The notes: generated by a model not told the origin, from the letters alone. Counted from the first letter of the stretch, positions 52,130 through 61,443 are shown. The stretch: DNA of 64,000 bases from Bacteroidetes bacterium UBA4416 (GCA_002390745.1 DGQK01000024.1:62747-126746), one strand, 5' to 3'. Numbers and translations are program-made.

Positions 52130-53242
52130 ATGAAACCACTCAAAGTTATATTAAGCGGCGGCGGCACAGGCGGACATATCTTTCCGGCGGTAGCCATTGC
52201 CAACGAGATCAAAAAACTGGTGCCGGATGCGGAGATCCTTTTCGTGGGGGCCCTGGGTAAAATGGAAATGGAAAAAGTGCCCAATGCGGGTTACAGGATC
52301 ATCGGCGTTCCCATTGCAGGCATTCAGAGAAAGTTGACGCTCGCCAATCTTAAACTGCCTTTCCTCATCATCCGCAGTATGATGAAGACCAAAAAGATCA
52401 TCAACGAATTTAAACCGGATGTCGCTGTAGGAACTGGGGGTTATGCTTCCGGCCCCTTATTGAGGGCCGCCGCGCGGCAAGGCGTGCCTACCCTGCTCCA
52501 CGAAGGAAATTCTTATGCCGGCGTTACCAATAAAATACTTTCCAAACGGGCCAGCCGCATTTGTGTGGCTTACGAGGGCATGGAAAAAATCTTTCCGAAA
52601 GATAAGATCCTGATTACCGGGAACCCGGTGCGGCAGGACATCCAGGGCTTAAAAGATAAAAAAGGAGAAGCACAGGCTTTCTTCAAATTAAGCCCGAATA
52701 AAAAAGTTATCCTCGTGATCGGGGGCAGCCTCGGCGCAAGAACCATCAACGAAGCGATCGGCGCTAATCTGGCGAAGCTGGTGGACCATAATATCCAATT
52801 GCTCTGGCAAACCGGGAAAAATTATTACCCAACGGCCCTGGAACAGGGCAGGTGTTTTTCCAACGACGGCATTTATCCGCTGGAGTTTATCTCCCGCATG
52901 GACCTGGCCTATGCAGCCGCTGACATTGTCATCTCGCGCGCCGGAGCCAGTTCCATTTCCGAACTGTGCAACATCGGCATGCCAAGCATTTTAGTCCCTT
53001 CGCCCAACGTAGCGGAAGACCACCAGACCAAAAACGCCATGGCCCTGGTAAATAAGAATGCCGCACTCCTGGTGAAAGACGGCGAAGCGCATCAGCAACT
53101 TGTAGAAACGGCCATCCACCTGCTTGGCAACAACGCGCAACAGGTAACACTAACCAATAACATCAGCCAGATGGCCTTTCACAACTCAGCCAGTGTCATT
53201 GCACACGAAGTTTTAAAACTGGCCAACTACCCTATTTCCTGA
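52130..53242 (+). CDS. murG: Lipid II synthase (N-acetylglucosaminyltransferase MurG)
   Basis: GT28 enzyme of 370 residues. N-terminal GGGTGGHIFPAVAIA binds the lipid I diphosphate, GTGGYASGP is the second G-loop, and the C-terminal domain has IGGSLGARTIN, SRAGASSISELCNIGMP and PSPNVAEDHQTKNA for UDP-GlcNAc. One oddity: the loop reads HEGNSYAGVTN, with Gly where most MurG proteins have Gln (HEQN). Stop and murC start share one base. Confidence 0.96.
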   Translation: MKPLKVILSGGGTGGHIFPAVAIANEIKKLVPDAEILFVGALGKMEMEKVPNAGYRIIGVPIAGIQRKLTLANLKLPFLIIRSMMKTKKIINEFKPDVAVGTGGYASGPLLRAAARQGVPTLLHEGNSYAGVTNKILSKRASRICVAYEGMEKIFPKDKILITGNPVRQDIQGLKDKKGEAQAFFKLSPNKKVILVIGGSLGARTINEAIGANLAKLVDHNIQLLWQTGKNYYPTALEQGRCFSNDGIYPLEFISRMDLAYAAADIVISRAGASSISELCNIGMPSILVPSPNVAEDHQTKNAMALVNKNAALLVKDGEAHQQLVETAIHLLGNNAQQVTLTNNISQMAFHNSASVIAHEVLKLANYPIS

Positions 53243-54639
53243 TGACTATTCTCAACTATAAGCTCTATTACTTTTTAGGTGTCGGCGGCATCGGCATGAG
53301 TGCGCTGGCCCGTTATTTCAAACACTACGGCAAAACCGTATACGGCTATGACAAAACCAGATCTGCCCTTTGTATGGAACTGGAGAAGGAAGGTATTGTC
53401 ATTCATTACGAAGAGAACGAAACCCTTGTGAAAGAACTTTTCGCCGGCTATTCCAAAGAAGAGATCCTGATCGTCTATACGCCGGCCGTTCCAAAGGATC
53501 ATCAGGAGTTCGTCTTCATACAATCGAACAAATATACACTGCAAAAACGCTCGCAGGTATTGGGCGAGATCACCAGGCAGTTCCGGACCATTGCCATTGC
53601 CGGCACTCATGGGAAAACCACCACCACGACGCTCGTCACACACATCCTGAAGACGGCAGGCGTCAATTGTTTCGCCTTTCTCGGAGGTATTTCCCAAAAC
53701 TACAAAACCAATTTACTCCTGGGAGATGCCAGCGACCCCAACGCATTTGTGGTTGTGGAAGCAGATGAGTACGACCGCTCATTCCTGACATTGACGCCCT
53801 ACATCACCGTAATAACAAGCGTTGACGCAGATCACCTCGATATTTACGGAACGGCGGAAGACATGCTCGACACCTATACCCAATTTGCAGGCCAGGTGAA
53901 GGATGATGGATTTTTGATTGTTAAAAAAACTGTTGATAACGATTTGACACTCAACCGTAAGCGGCTGATCTACTCACTAAATTTAGGTACTGAATACTGT
54001 GCCGCTAATATCCACATTCGCGAAGGCGAATTCCGTTATGACATTATCAGCCCGGTAGAAGCTGTAAACCGCGTAGCCATTGGCTTACCGGGCTTACACA
54101 ATGTAGAGAACTCGATTGCCGCAGCAGCAGTTGCTCAGCAATTGGGAATTAAAGGGGATGTGATCAACACAGCCCTCCGTTCTTTTAAAGGCGTGAAACG
54201 CCGCTTTGACTACCACCTGAAAACGCCGTCGTTGATATACATCGACGATTACGCCCATCACCCGGAGGAACTAAAAGCGGCCATTGGCTCTGCGAAGCAA
54301 CTGTACCCGGATAAAAAAGTGACCGGCATTTTTCAGCCGCATTTATTTTCGAGGACGCGCGACTTCGCGGATGGCTTTGCAGAAAGCCTCGACCTGCTGG
54401 ATGAATGTATCCTGCTGGAGATCTACCCGGCGCGGGAGAAGCCGATCGAAGGGATCAACTCGCAAATGCTGCTGGATAAGATGAAGCTGAAGAACAAATA
54501 CCTGGTACCGAAAGAACAGGTGATTGATTTTTTAAGAACGCATCCTGTTGAAGTGGTCATGACGCTCGGGGCCGGAGACATTGATGGACTGATCGAACCG
54601 ATTGAGACACTGTTGAGAGAAAAAACGGAACTGAAGTAA
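53242..54639 (+). CDS. murC: UDP-N-acetylmuramate:L-alanine ligase
   Basis: A 465-residue Mur ligase starting the peptide stem. N-terminal GVGGIGMSALA binds UDP-MurNAc, the P-loop is AGTHGKTTTTTLV, EADEYDRSFL and DADHLDIYG line the active site, and DDYAHHPEE marks the C-terminal domain. It overlaps murG by one base and is followed by a 95-base gap with a G/C-rich hairpin before ftsQ. Confidence 0.97.
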   Translation: MTILNYKLYYFLGVGGIGMSALARYFKHYGKTVYGYDKTRSALCMELEKEGIVIHYEENETLVKELFAGYSKEEILIVYTPAVPKDHQEFVFIQSNKYTLQKRSQVLGEITRQFRTIAIAGTHGKTTTTTLVTHILKTAGVNCFAFLGGISQNYKTNLLLGDASDPNAFVVVEADEYDRSFLTLTPYITVITSVDADHLDIYGTAEDMLDTYTQFAGQVKDDGFLIVKKTVDNDLTLNRKRLIYSLNLGTEYCAANIHIREGEFRYDIISPVEAVNRVAIGLPGLHNVENSIAAAAVAQQLGIKGDVINTALRSFKGVKRRFDYHLKTPSLIYIDDYAHHPEELKAAIGSAKQLYPDKKVTGIFQPHLFSRTRDFADGFAESLDLLDECILLEIYPAREKPIEGINSQMLLDKMKLKNKYLVPKEQVIDFLRTHPVEVVMTLGAGDIDGLIEPIETLLREKTELK

Positions 54640-54670
54640 GAGGCTGAAAGGAGGAAAGACTGGTTCGGTC

Positions 54671-54703
54671 TCCCCTCTAAAAAGAGGGGATTAAGGGGTG
54701 TGT
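54671..54703. repeat. CCCCTC...GAGGGG hairpin between murC and ftsQ
   Basis: TCCCCTC (54671-54677) pairs with GAGGGGA (54684-54690) over a TAAAAA loop and is followed by TTAAGGGGTGTG. This text resembles a family of dispersed repeats I recall from Bacteroidota genomes. It is not followed by a T-run, so read-through into ftsQ is expected. Confidence 0.5.
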
Positions 54704-54734
54704 AAATGAACAATACGCTCACGAAAAAAACAAC

Positions 54735-55547
54735 ATGAAAAAACTGAACATACGAAAGATACTTGTTGCCGTTCTTTGGATTATTGGATTATCAGGCTTG
54801 CTGGCTTCGCTGGCATTCGTGAGCAAAAAAGAGAAAGCGGTGATCGCCGAAAATTTAACGGTGACCATCCTCAATACGGAAGAGAACAGCTTTATTGACG
54901 AGCAGGACATTAAAGAGTTTTTTAAAGCACGAAAAGACTCCATCCTGAAGGCACAGATGGGAAACATCCAGGTGACGGACCTCGAAAAAGCGCTGAACTC
55001 TCATCCTGCCATTGAAAATGCGGAAGTAGCGGTTGACATTAACGGTGATGTGACTATGAATGTGACCCAGCGTACGCCGGTTGTAAGGGTCATTACCAGC
55101 GAAGGGGAAAGCTACTACATCGATACGCAGTCGAAACTGATGCCGCTCAATGATTCGTACACGGCACGCGTATTGATTGCAACAGGAGCCATCAACGAGT
55201 CCTACGCAAAACGCTACGCCATGCCAGTGAATGAGATCGCCAAAAATGAAGCCCTGAACAAAGTAAGCGTACTCGACGACATTTACACGCTGTCGGCTTA
55301 CATTGCTTCAGACTCGGTTTTAACAAGCCTGATCCATCAGATCAATGTCACTCATGACAAGGAAATAGAGTTATACCCTTCGATCGGAGATCACCGGATC
55401 GTGTTCGGAGAGGCAAAAGACCTGAAAGAAAAATTCGAGAAACTGAAACTGTTCTATACAGAGGGATTAAACAAAACGGATGGCTGGAACAAATATGCCA
55501 TCATTAATATAAAATACAAAAACCAGGTGGTTTGCACTAAAAAATAA
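54735..55547 (+). CDS. ftsQ: Divisome protein FtsQ
   Basis: A 270-residue bitopic protein: short cytoplasmic tail, one helix (about 9-28), then a POTRA domain (about 38-110, TVTILNTEENSFIDEQDIKEFF to NAEVAVDINGDVTMNVTQRTPVVRV) and the beta domain. It links FtsL with the rest of the divisome. FtsA follows after 3 bases. Confidence 0.92.
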   Translation: MKKLNIRKILVAVLWIIGLSGLLASLAFVSKKEKAVIAENLTVTILNTEENSFIDEQDIKEFFKARKDSILKAQMGNIQVTDLEKALNSHPAIENAEVAVDINGDVTMNVTQRTPVVRVITSEGESYYIDTQSKLMPLNDSYTARVLIATGAINESYAKRYAMPVNEIAKNEALNKVSVLDDIYTLSAYIASDSVLTSLIHQINVTHDKEIELYPSIGDHRIVFGEAKDLKEKFEKLKLFYTEGLNKTDGWNKYAIINIKYKNQVVCTKK

Positions 55548-55550
55548 CTT

Positions 55551-56918
55551 ATGGACACTAACCAAACACACAGGAACATACCGGAAAATGCAGAGCTTGT
55601 TGTAGGTCTGGATATCGGTACAACGAAGATCGCAGCAATCGTGGGCTACAAAAACGCTCATGGCAAAGTGGAGATCCTCAGCGTCGGCAAAGCCGAGTCG
55701 CTGGGCGTGCAGCGTGGTGTGGTGGCAAACATCGAGCAAACCATCGAGTCTATCAAAACCGCGATCCGCGTGGCTTCCGACAAAGCCAACATCGACATTG
55801 AAGAAGTGATCGTAGGCATTGCCGGACAACACATTAAAAGCATGCAGCACCGTGGCATGGTAACCCGCCGTTCATTGGAAGACGAGGTAAGTCAGGGCGA
55901 TGTCGACCAGCTGATCGACAACATGCATCGCCTGGTGATGAGCCCGGGTGAAGAGATCATTCATGTGATCCCGCAGGAATACATCATCGACAATGAAGGG
56001 GGCATCCGCAACCCGATCGGTCATTCAGGGATCCGCCTGGAAGGGAATTTCCACATCATCACCGGCCATGTATCAGCGGTAAAAAATATTTTCAAATGTG
56101 TGGACCGTGCGAAATTAAAAACGGTAGACCTGCACCTCGAGCCTCTGGCCAGCGCGGATGCGGTGCTGAGTGACGAGGAAAAAGAGGCTGGTGTGGTGCT
56201 GATCGATATCGGCGGCGGAACAACCGACGTGGCGATCTTCTATGACGGCATTATCCGCCATACAGCGGTAATCCCTTTCGGCGGCAATATTATCTCCGAA
56301 GACATCAAAGAAGGATGCGGCATCATCAAAACGCAGGCAGAACAATTGAAGATGCGCTTCGGTTCGGCCCTGGCACAGGAAAATCAATTGAATGAGGTGA
56401 TCTCGATTCCCGGATTGAGAGGGCGTCCTCACAAAGAGATCTCTGTGAACACCCTGGCGCAGATCATCCAGGCCCGCATGGAAGAGATCCTCGAGTTTGT
56501 ATTATTTGAAATTAAAAATTCGGGCTTCGAGCGTAAACTGGCCGGCGGCATCGTTGTCACAGGCGGTGGCTCCCAACTGAAACACCTCCCGCAGCTGGTG
56601 ATGCTTACCACCGGCATGGATTGCCGCATTGGCACACCGAACGAGCACCTGGCAGGGGCAGACGACGAATTAAAAAATCCGATGTATGCAACAGGCGTGG
56701 GCCTGGTGATGAAGGGCATCGAGAAATACGAACGCGAAGCAAAACGTGGACTGAATTCCTCAAAACAAAACGAAGAAAAAGTACTCGTTGCCGTAACACC
56801 TGAAACCAAAAAGAAAGAAGAGAAAAAAGTGATCGGTCATTCGACGAAGAAAGTAGGAAACTTTTTCGACTCATTGATTACAAAAGCAAAAGACTGGATG
56901 AGCGACGACGTGGAGTAG
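55551..56918 (+). CDS. ftsA: Division actin homologue FtsA
   Basis: Actin-fold ATPase of 455 residues that tethers FtsZ to the membrane. Phosphate-1 loop GLDIGTTKIAAIVG (about 19-32), the 1C domain with SKTA-like GIAGQHIKSMQHRG, phosphate-2 DIGGGTTDVAIF, and adenosine loop VTGGGSQLKHLPQL. After a charged linker, the last 18 residues (FFDSLITKAKDWMSDD) form the amphipathic membrane-targeting helix. Confidence 0.97.
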   Translation: MDTNQTHRNIPENAELVVGLDIGTTKIAAIVGYKNAHGKVEILSVGKAESLGVQRGVVANIEQTIESIKTAIRVASDKANIDIEEVIVGIAGQHIKSMQHRGMVTRRSLEDEVSQGDVDQLIDNMHRLVMSPGEEIIHVIPQEYIIDNEGGIRNPIGHSGIRLEGNFHIITGHVSAVKNIFKCVDRAKLKTVDLHLEPLASADAVLSDEEKEAGVVLIDIGGGTTDVAIFYDGIIRHTAVIPFGGNIISEDIKEGCGIIKTQAEQLKMRFGSALAQENQLNEVISIPGLRGRPHKEISVNTLAQIIQARMEEILEFVLFEIKNSGFERKLAGGIVVTGGGSQLKHLPQLVMLTTGMDCRIGTPNEHLAGADDELKNPMYATGVGLVMKGIEKYEREAKRGLNSSKQNEEKVLVAVTPETKKKEEKKVIGHSTKKVGNFFDSLITKAKDWMSDDVE

Positions 56919-57034
56919 AACAATGTCCATTGTCGATTGGCAGAACAAAAAACAGAAGACAATGTACAACAGGCAGAAGACAATAGACATTGGACAATCT
57001 TTATAACAAACACCGGCACTAATACCCACTCACC
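56919..57034. repeat. Degenerate repeats between ftsA and ftsZ
   Basis: The spacer contains AGAAGACAAT at two places, GACAATAGACATTGGACAAT-type text and the inverted pair ACAATG/CATTGT. Its GACATTGGA units resemble those near 43630 in the ftsL-ftsI spacer. No recognised promoter. Confidence 0.6.
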
Positions 57035-57088
57035 ATGGACCATACAACAAATAACCATAGCAATACAAATCAACTAACACTCAATACC

Positions 57089-58744
57089 ATGATGCAATTT
57101 GAATTACCGAAAGACGAAAGCTCAATTATCAAAGTAATTGGCGTCGGCGGCGGCGGCAGCAACGCGGTGAACCACATGTTCCGCCTGGGAATCAAAGGGG
57201 TGGATTTCATCATCTGCAATACAGACAAGCAGGCTTTGGAGAAGAGTCCTGTACCACATAAAGTTCAGCTGGGCAACTCTCTGACAAAAGGCCTTGGAGC
57301 AGGCGCACGCCCTGAAGTAGGTCGCGACTCCGCTCTGGAGAGCATCGACGAGATCAAGAGCCTTCTGACAGCCAATACCGAAATGGTATTCATTACTGCG
57401 GGTCTGGGTGGCGGCACCGGAACGGGAGCTGCTCCGGTCATCGCGTCTATTGCAAAAGAGCTGGGCATCCTGTCGGTTGGCATTGTCACCATTCCATTTA
57501 CCTTCGAAGGAAAGAAACGCCGCGAGCAGGCGGAGAAAGGCCTCGAAGAAATGAAAAAATACGTAGACACGCTCATTGTGATCGGCAACGATAAATTGCG
57601 CGAGATCTACGGAAGCCTGAAAATGACAGAAGCCTTTGCTCATGCCGATAATGTACTGACCAACGCAGCGAAAAGCATCGCAGAGATCATCAGCCTGCAT
57701 ATGCACGTGAACGTGGACTTCAACGACGTGAAAACCGTGATGCAGGACAGCGGCGTGGCCATCATGGGCTCTGCCGTTGCCAGCGGCGAAAAACGAGCCC
57801 TGCGCGCTGTCGAAGCGGCTTTGGTATCTCCTTTATTAAATGACAATGACATCAGCGGCGCCCGTCACGTATTGCTCAACATCATGAGCGGCAGCGACGA
57901 CATCGAAATGGACGAGTTCGGCGAGATCACGGATTACATCCAGGAGGCAGCCGGCGGAACAGCCGAGCTCATTACTGGCTATGGCACTGATCCTTCTTTA
58001 GGCGACAACGTATCGGTGACCATCATCGCAACCGGATTCAACAGCAAAATGAATTCGGGCTACGAAGCGCCGGTTTTCCAGGAGCGTAAGATCGTAAAGC
58101 TGGATGAGCCGGTGGTAACCAAACAAGAGCCGGTACAAACGAACATCATCGATGAGATCCAGAAAAGCGAGCCTTTCGTGTATACCAAAGCGGAAGAAAC
58201 TGCTCCGGTGAACAAAGTGGAAGAACCTGTAAAAGTAGCAGAGAACAAAACCGAAGAAATAAAAGCAGAAGAGAAAAAACAGGACACGTCGATCGGTGCT
58301 GTGAGCGAAAAACCGGAGATCAAAGTATTCAGCCTGGAGGAAGAAACCTTCTCCGTAGAAACGTCTCACACCATTACGAACGAGAATACCTCCATCACTG
58401 AAACTACCAAGCAGGAATTTGTGATCAACGATATTTCTTCAGACGATGATAACGTGGAAGAAAAATCACGCCAGGGCGTGACTAACAGCCGCGAGGAGCA
58501 GATCCGCCTGGCACAGGAGCGCATTAAAAAGCTGAAAGAGCTGACCTTGAAAATGAAAACGCCGGAAGGTCTTGCTCATTTAGAAAAAGAATCGGCCTGG
58601 CAGCGCAAGCAGCTGAACCTGCAGAACGACGGCACCAACCCGTCTAAAGATTCGCAGGTATCGCGCTATACTTTGGGCACAGACGAGAACAAGAACATCG
58701 AGATCCGCCCGAATAATTCGTTCCTGCATGATAATGTGGACTAA
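57089..58744 (+). CDS. ftsZ: Division tubulin homologue FtsZ
   Basis: GTPase that forms the Z ring; 551 residues from ATG 57089 (MMQFELPKDESS is the common family start; MQFELP with the next ATG is equivalent). An ATG at 57035 would add 18 Asn/Thr-rich residues that look like spacer. GTPase motifs: GVGGGGSNAVNHM, GGGTGTGAAPV and the T7 loop NVDFNDVKTVM. A long acidic linker (about 330-470) leads to a basic helix (EEQIRLAQERIKKLKEL) and the tail NNSFLHDNVD, without a canonical D/E-x-P-x-FLR peptide. Last gene of the dcw cluster. Confidence 0.96.
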   Translation: MMQFELPKDESSIIKVIGVGGGGSNAVNHMFRLGIKGVDFIICNTDKQALEKSPVPHKVQLGNSLTKGLGAGARPEVGRDSALESIDEIKSLLTANTEMVFITAGLGGGTGTGAAPVIASIAKELGILSVGIVTIPFTFEGKKRREQAEKGLEEMKKYVDTLIVIGNDKLREIYGSLKMTEAFAHADNVLTNAAKSIAEIISLHMHVNVDFNDVKTVMQDSGVAIMGSAVASGEKRALRAVEAALVSPLLNDNDISGARHVLLNIMSGSDDIEMDEFGEITDYIQEAAGGTAELITGYGTDPSLGDNVSVTIIATGFNSKMNSGYEAPVFQERKIVKLDEPVVTKQEPVQTNIIDEIQKSEPFVYTKAEETAPVNKVEEPVKVAENKTEEIKAEEKKQDTSIGAVSEKPEIKVFSLEEETFSVETSHTITNENTSITETTKQEFVINDISSDDDNVEEKSRQGVTNSREEQIRLAQERIKKLKELTLKMKTPEGLAHLEKESAWQRKQLNLQNDGTNPSKDSQVSRYTLGTDENKNIEIRPNNSFLHDNVD

Positions 58745-58770
58745 TTTTTTATCATAACTAAGATTTAAAA

Positions 58771-58797
58771 AAGCCCTTGTCTGATAGATAAGGGCTT
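58771..58797 (+). terminator. Terminator of the dcw cluster
   Basis: AAGCCCTT (58771-58778) pairs with AAGGGCTT (58790-58797), preceded by A-rich and followed by T-rich sequence, 27 bases after the ftsZ stop. Confidence 0.8.
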
Positions 58798-58863
58798 CTT
58801 TATTACACAAAAACATATTTAATGATGATGGACAAACCATGCCTCATCACCGAGCTACGCCCT

Positions 58864-59553
58864 ATGAATAAACTTCTATTTTTTATACTGCTACTCTCTT
58901 CATCGTTTGGATTCTCCCAGGTTACCAAGATCAAAATCGAGAAAGAAAAAGCGCCGGAGGTGAAGCCCGAACGCACCGGCACTCATAGCCTTGACCTGTA
59001 TTTCGGCTACCTCGCTTACCAGGACGATTTTTATAAGCAGCTCAACACCGGCGAAAACCTGAATATCAATCTACCGCCGCAGGTAGTAGGATTTGGCCTT
59101 TCGGGCTACGAACGGGCCGTTGGACGCACTTACTATTCCTACCAGATCGACGCCCAGAAATACCTACCGCAGTTCATCACGATTCACGACACCATCCAGG
59201 CGGTGTATTCAGGTGCCCGCTTCGGCATGGGCCTGGGCAAACGCTTTAGCAGCGACAACGGCAACCTGAGCATCAGCGGCTATTTAGGATTTAATTCGGG
59301 AAGATCGACTTTGAAAAACAAAGATCTTACCTCCGTTCAAAAACCCTTCTTCTGCCCGAAGATCAGCATCCAGCCCAAACTCATCCTGAAAAATATTGCC
59401 CTTTCTCTTACCATCACCGCTCAAGGCGATGTCACGAACCTGAAATGGATTCCGGCTTACATCAACGGCAACAACAAAATTTCGCTCGCCAACATGTCCC
59501 AGACCGGCATCAGCGCCGTGTTCGGCATAGGCTACCGCTTTGGGTATTTGTAA
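58864..59553 (+). CDS. Exported protein of unknown family, tandem paralogue 1
   Basis: A 229-residue protein starting at ATG 58864 (MNKLLFFILLL), signal peptide ending near GFSQ (residue 18). Mature N-terminus begins VTKIKIEKEKAPE. It is rich in alternating aromatic/hydrophobic strands (SLDLYFGYLAYQDDFYKQLN, GYLGFNSGRSTLKN) and ends in GIGYRFGYL, with an aromatic near the C-terminus, compatible with a small outer-membrane barrel. It is a clear paralogue of the next gene. No family recognised. Confidence 0.75.
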   Translation: MNKLLFFILLLSSSFGFSQVTKIKIEKEKAPEVKPERTGTHSLDLYFGYLAYQDDFYKQLNTGENLNINLPPQVVGFGLSGYERAVGRTYYSYQIDAQKYLPQFITIHDTIQAVYSGARFGMGLGKRFSSDNGNLSISGYLGFNSGRSTLKNKDLTSVQKPFFCPKISIQPKLILKNIALSLTITAQGDVTNLKWIPAYINGNNKISLANMSQTGISAVFGIGYRFGYL

Positions 59554-59657
59554 CGGCTCCAATCCAGATACTTTTCACTCATCAGAAACAACCTTTCAAA
59601 CATTGAACCGTAACAATATGCTAACCGGCAGTTATAACATCAATCCATTCTTTATTT

Positions 59658-60338
59658 ATGAATAAACTTTTACTCCTGTTCTTCGCTACACTTCTTACTC
59701 CTGCTGCTGCGCAGGTAAGCCGGATCAAAATTGAAAAAGAAAAAGCTCCGGCGCCTTCCTTCTTCCATCAAAATACCTTTGACCTATATTACGGAAACCG
59801 GGTGTACATCAACAATTTTTATAACCAGTTAAACACCATTGAGCGCGCTTCGCTTTCCATGCCGGCCACTGTCGTAGGAATTGGCGTGAGCGGCTATGAT
59901 CACTTTTTTCGCCGCACGAGCAGAATGAGAGCTTTCGGCAACTATTACAAAGTGGTTCCGACAACCGTTAAGATCCAGGACAGCCTCACCACAACCCTGT
60001 CGGGTTTCGTCTTCGGAGCCGCCATAGGCCCGAGCTTCTCAAACCTCAAAAAAACGCTGAACCTTAACATTTACCTGGGCTTCAACACTGGCCGCACTAC
60101 GCTCATCAATAACGAGTACATATCACAGAAAAACCCCTTCTTCTCTCCCAAGATCAGCATCCAACCCAAGGTGATCATCAAACGCTTTGCCATTTCCCTG
60201 ATCGCGGAAGCAGAATATGATGTGTCGAATCCTGCCTGGAAAGCAAAGCGCTGGAACAAAAAAGCGGCACATCCACTCTCACCATTCAACCAGACCTGCT
60301 ATACAGGCATTGTCAGCATCGGTTACAGGCCTTATTAA
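59658..60338 (+). CDS. Exported protein of unknown family, tandem paralogue 2
   Basis: A 226-residue protein with signal peptide to about residue 18 (TPAAAQ). It shares with paralogue 1 the segments IKIEKEKAP, QLNT, VVG-GVSGYD, YLGFN-GR-TL-N and KNPFF-PKISIQPK, and ends in SIGYRPY. It reads like a small barrel. The two genes are 104 bases apart, an ancient tandem duplication with considerable divergence. Function unknown. Confidence 0.75.
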   Translation: MNKLLLLFFATLLTPAAAQVSRIKIEKEKAPAPSFFHQNTFDLYYGNRVYINNFYNQLNTIERASLSMPATVVGIGVSGYDHFFRRTSRMRAFGNYYKVVPTTVKIQDSLTTTLSGFVFGAAIGPSFSNLKKTLNLNIYLGFNTGRTTLINNEYISQKNPFFSPKISIQPKVIIKRFAISLIAEAEYDVSNPAWKAKRWNKKAAHPLSPFNQTCYTGIVSIGYRPY

Positions 60339-60475
60339 GTTCTCCGGAGTAAAGTTTCAGGTTTTTACCTGCATCATCTTTTCTATTGGATTAAGGGTGG
60401 CACTTCTTATTTCCTGAACGTATTCCGTTTCTACATGGATTTTTAGTAGCTTTAAACAAACCAAATTGTGAGACC

Positions 60476-60733
60476 ATGTGGACAGAAGAGAACAACCAAC
60501 TGAAACGCAGCTTTCAGTTCAACAATTTTAGTGAGGCTTTTGCCTTTATGACCAGGGTGGCCTTCGCCGCCGAAAAGATGAACCATCATCCCAACTGGAG
60601 CAATGTGTACAACAAAGTGGACATTAGTCTTTCCACTCATGACGCCGGAAATACTGTGACCGAAAAAGACCGCAAGCTTTCTGCCGAGATCGATAAGATC
60701 TACAACGGCGGCAATACATTATTTAAAGGATAA
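60476..60733 (+). CDS. Pterin-4a-carbinolamine dehydratase
   Basis: An 85-residue enzyme of the PCD/DCoH family, which dehydrates 4a-hydroxytetrahydropterin. The active-site signature is KMNHHPNWSNVYNKVDISLSTHD: the H-H-P triad and the second histidine are present. No aromatic amino acid hydroxylase is in the window, so the source of the pterin is unknown; many bacteria have stand-alone PCD genes linked to molybdopterin or folate handling. It is 4 bases upstream of the quinone reductase and probably co-transcribed. Confidence 0.9.
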   Translation: MWTEENNQLKRSFQFNNFSEAFAFMTRVAFAAEKMNHHPNWSNVYNKVDISLSTHDAGNTVTEKDRKLSAEIDKIYNGGNTLFKG

Positions 60734-60737
60734 GCGC

Positions 60738-61412
60738 ATGAAAAAAGTACTCATCATCCACGCCCACCCCGAACGAAACTCTTTTTGCAGCCGCCTCAAG
60801 GACGAAGCCCTCGATTATTTTCACTGGCAGAATGCGGAAGTAAAAGTATCCGACCTCTATGCCATGAATTTCAACCCGGTGGGAGGACGCCACGATTTTA
60901 CAGAGGCTGAAAATCTCGATTACTTCAAGTACCAGGCGGAACAGGTGCATGCCTGGAAGACCGGAACGTTTGACCCGATGCTGAAAGCGGAAATGGAAAA
61001 GTTGGAATGGTGTGATACGCTCATCTTCAATTTTCCGATCTGGTGGTTCGGCCTCCCTGCTATGCTAAAGGGCTGGGTAGACCGGGTGCTGGCGATGGGC
61101 TTTTCGTATGGCGCGGGCAAAGGCGTGTACGAGAACGGTGTCTTTAAAGATAAAACCGCTTTCCTCTGCTTCACCACCGGGGGTCCGCAAACGGCCTATG
61201 GCAACGAAGGCAAGAACGGCAACCTTGATACCATTCTCTACCCGATCCATCACGGCATCCTTTACTTTGTAGGAATGAAGGTGCTGCCGCCTTTTATTTG
61301 CTTTTCGCCGGTGCGCCTCACGGATGAAGAACGGAAAAGCGAGCTGGCGCGCTACAGGACTTACCTGGAAGAATGCCAATCGCAGACACCGCTCTTTGGT
61401 CCTGCGCACTAA
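60738..61412 (+). CDS. NQO1-type NAD(P)H:quinone oxidoreductase
   Basis: A 224-residue flavodoxin-like enzyme. KVLIIHAHPERNSFCS gives the FAD phosphate-binding start; FNFPIWWFGLPAMLKGWVDRVLAMGFSY is the cofactor and quinone-facing region, and FTTGGPQTAYG is the second family block. It performs two-electron reduction of quinones or related oxidised compounds. The gene follows the pterin dehydratase by 4 bases; the pairing may simply be stress or redox related. Confidence 0.9.
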   Translation: MKKVLIIHAHPERNSFCSRLKDEALDYFHWQNAEVKVSDLYAMNFNPVGGRHDFTEAENLDYFKYQAEQVHAWKTGTFDPMLKAEMEKLEWCDTLIFNFPIWWFGLPAMLKGWVDRVLAMGFSYGAGKGVYENGVFKDKTAFLCFTTGGPQTAYGNEGKNGNLDTILYPIHHGILYFVGMKVLPPFICFSPVRLTDEERKSELARYRTYLEECQSQTPLFGPAH

Positions 61413-61443
61413 AAAAAAGCAGATGAAAAAAATTACAGTTGAG

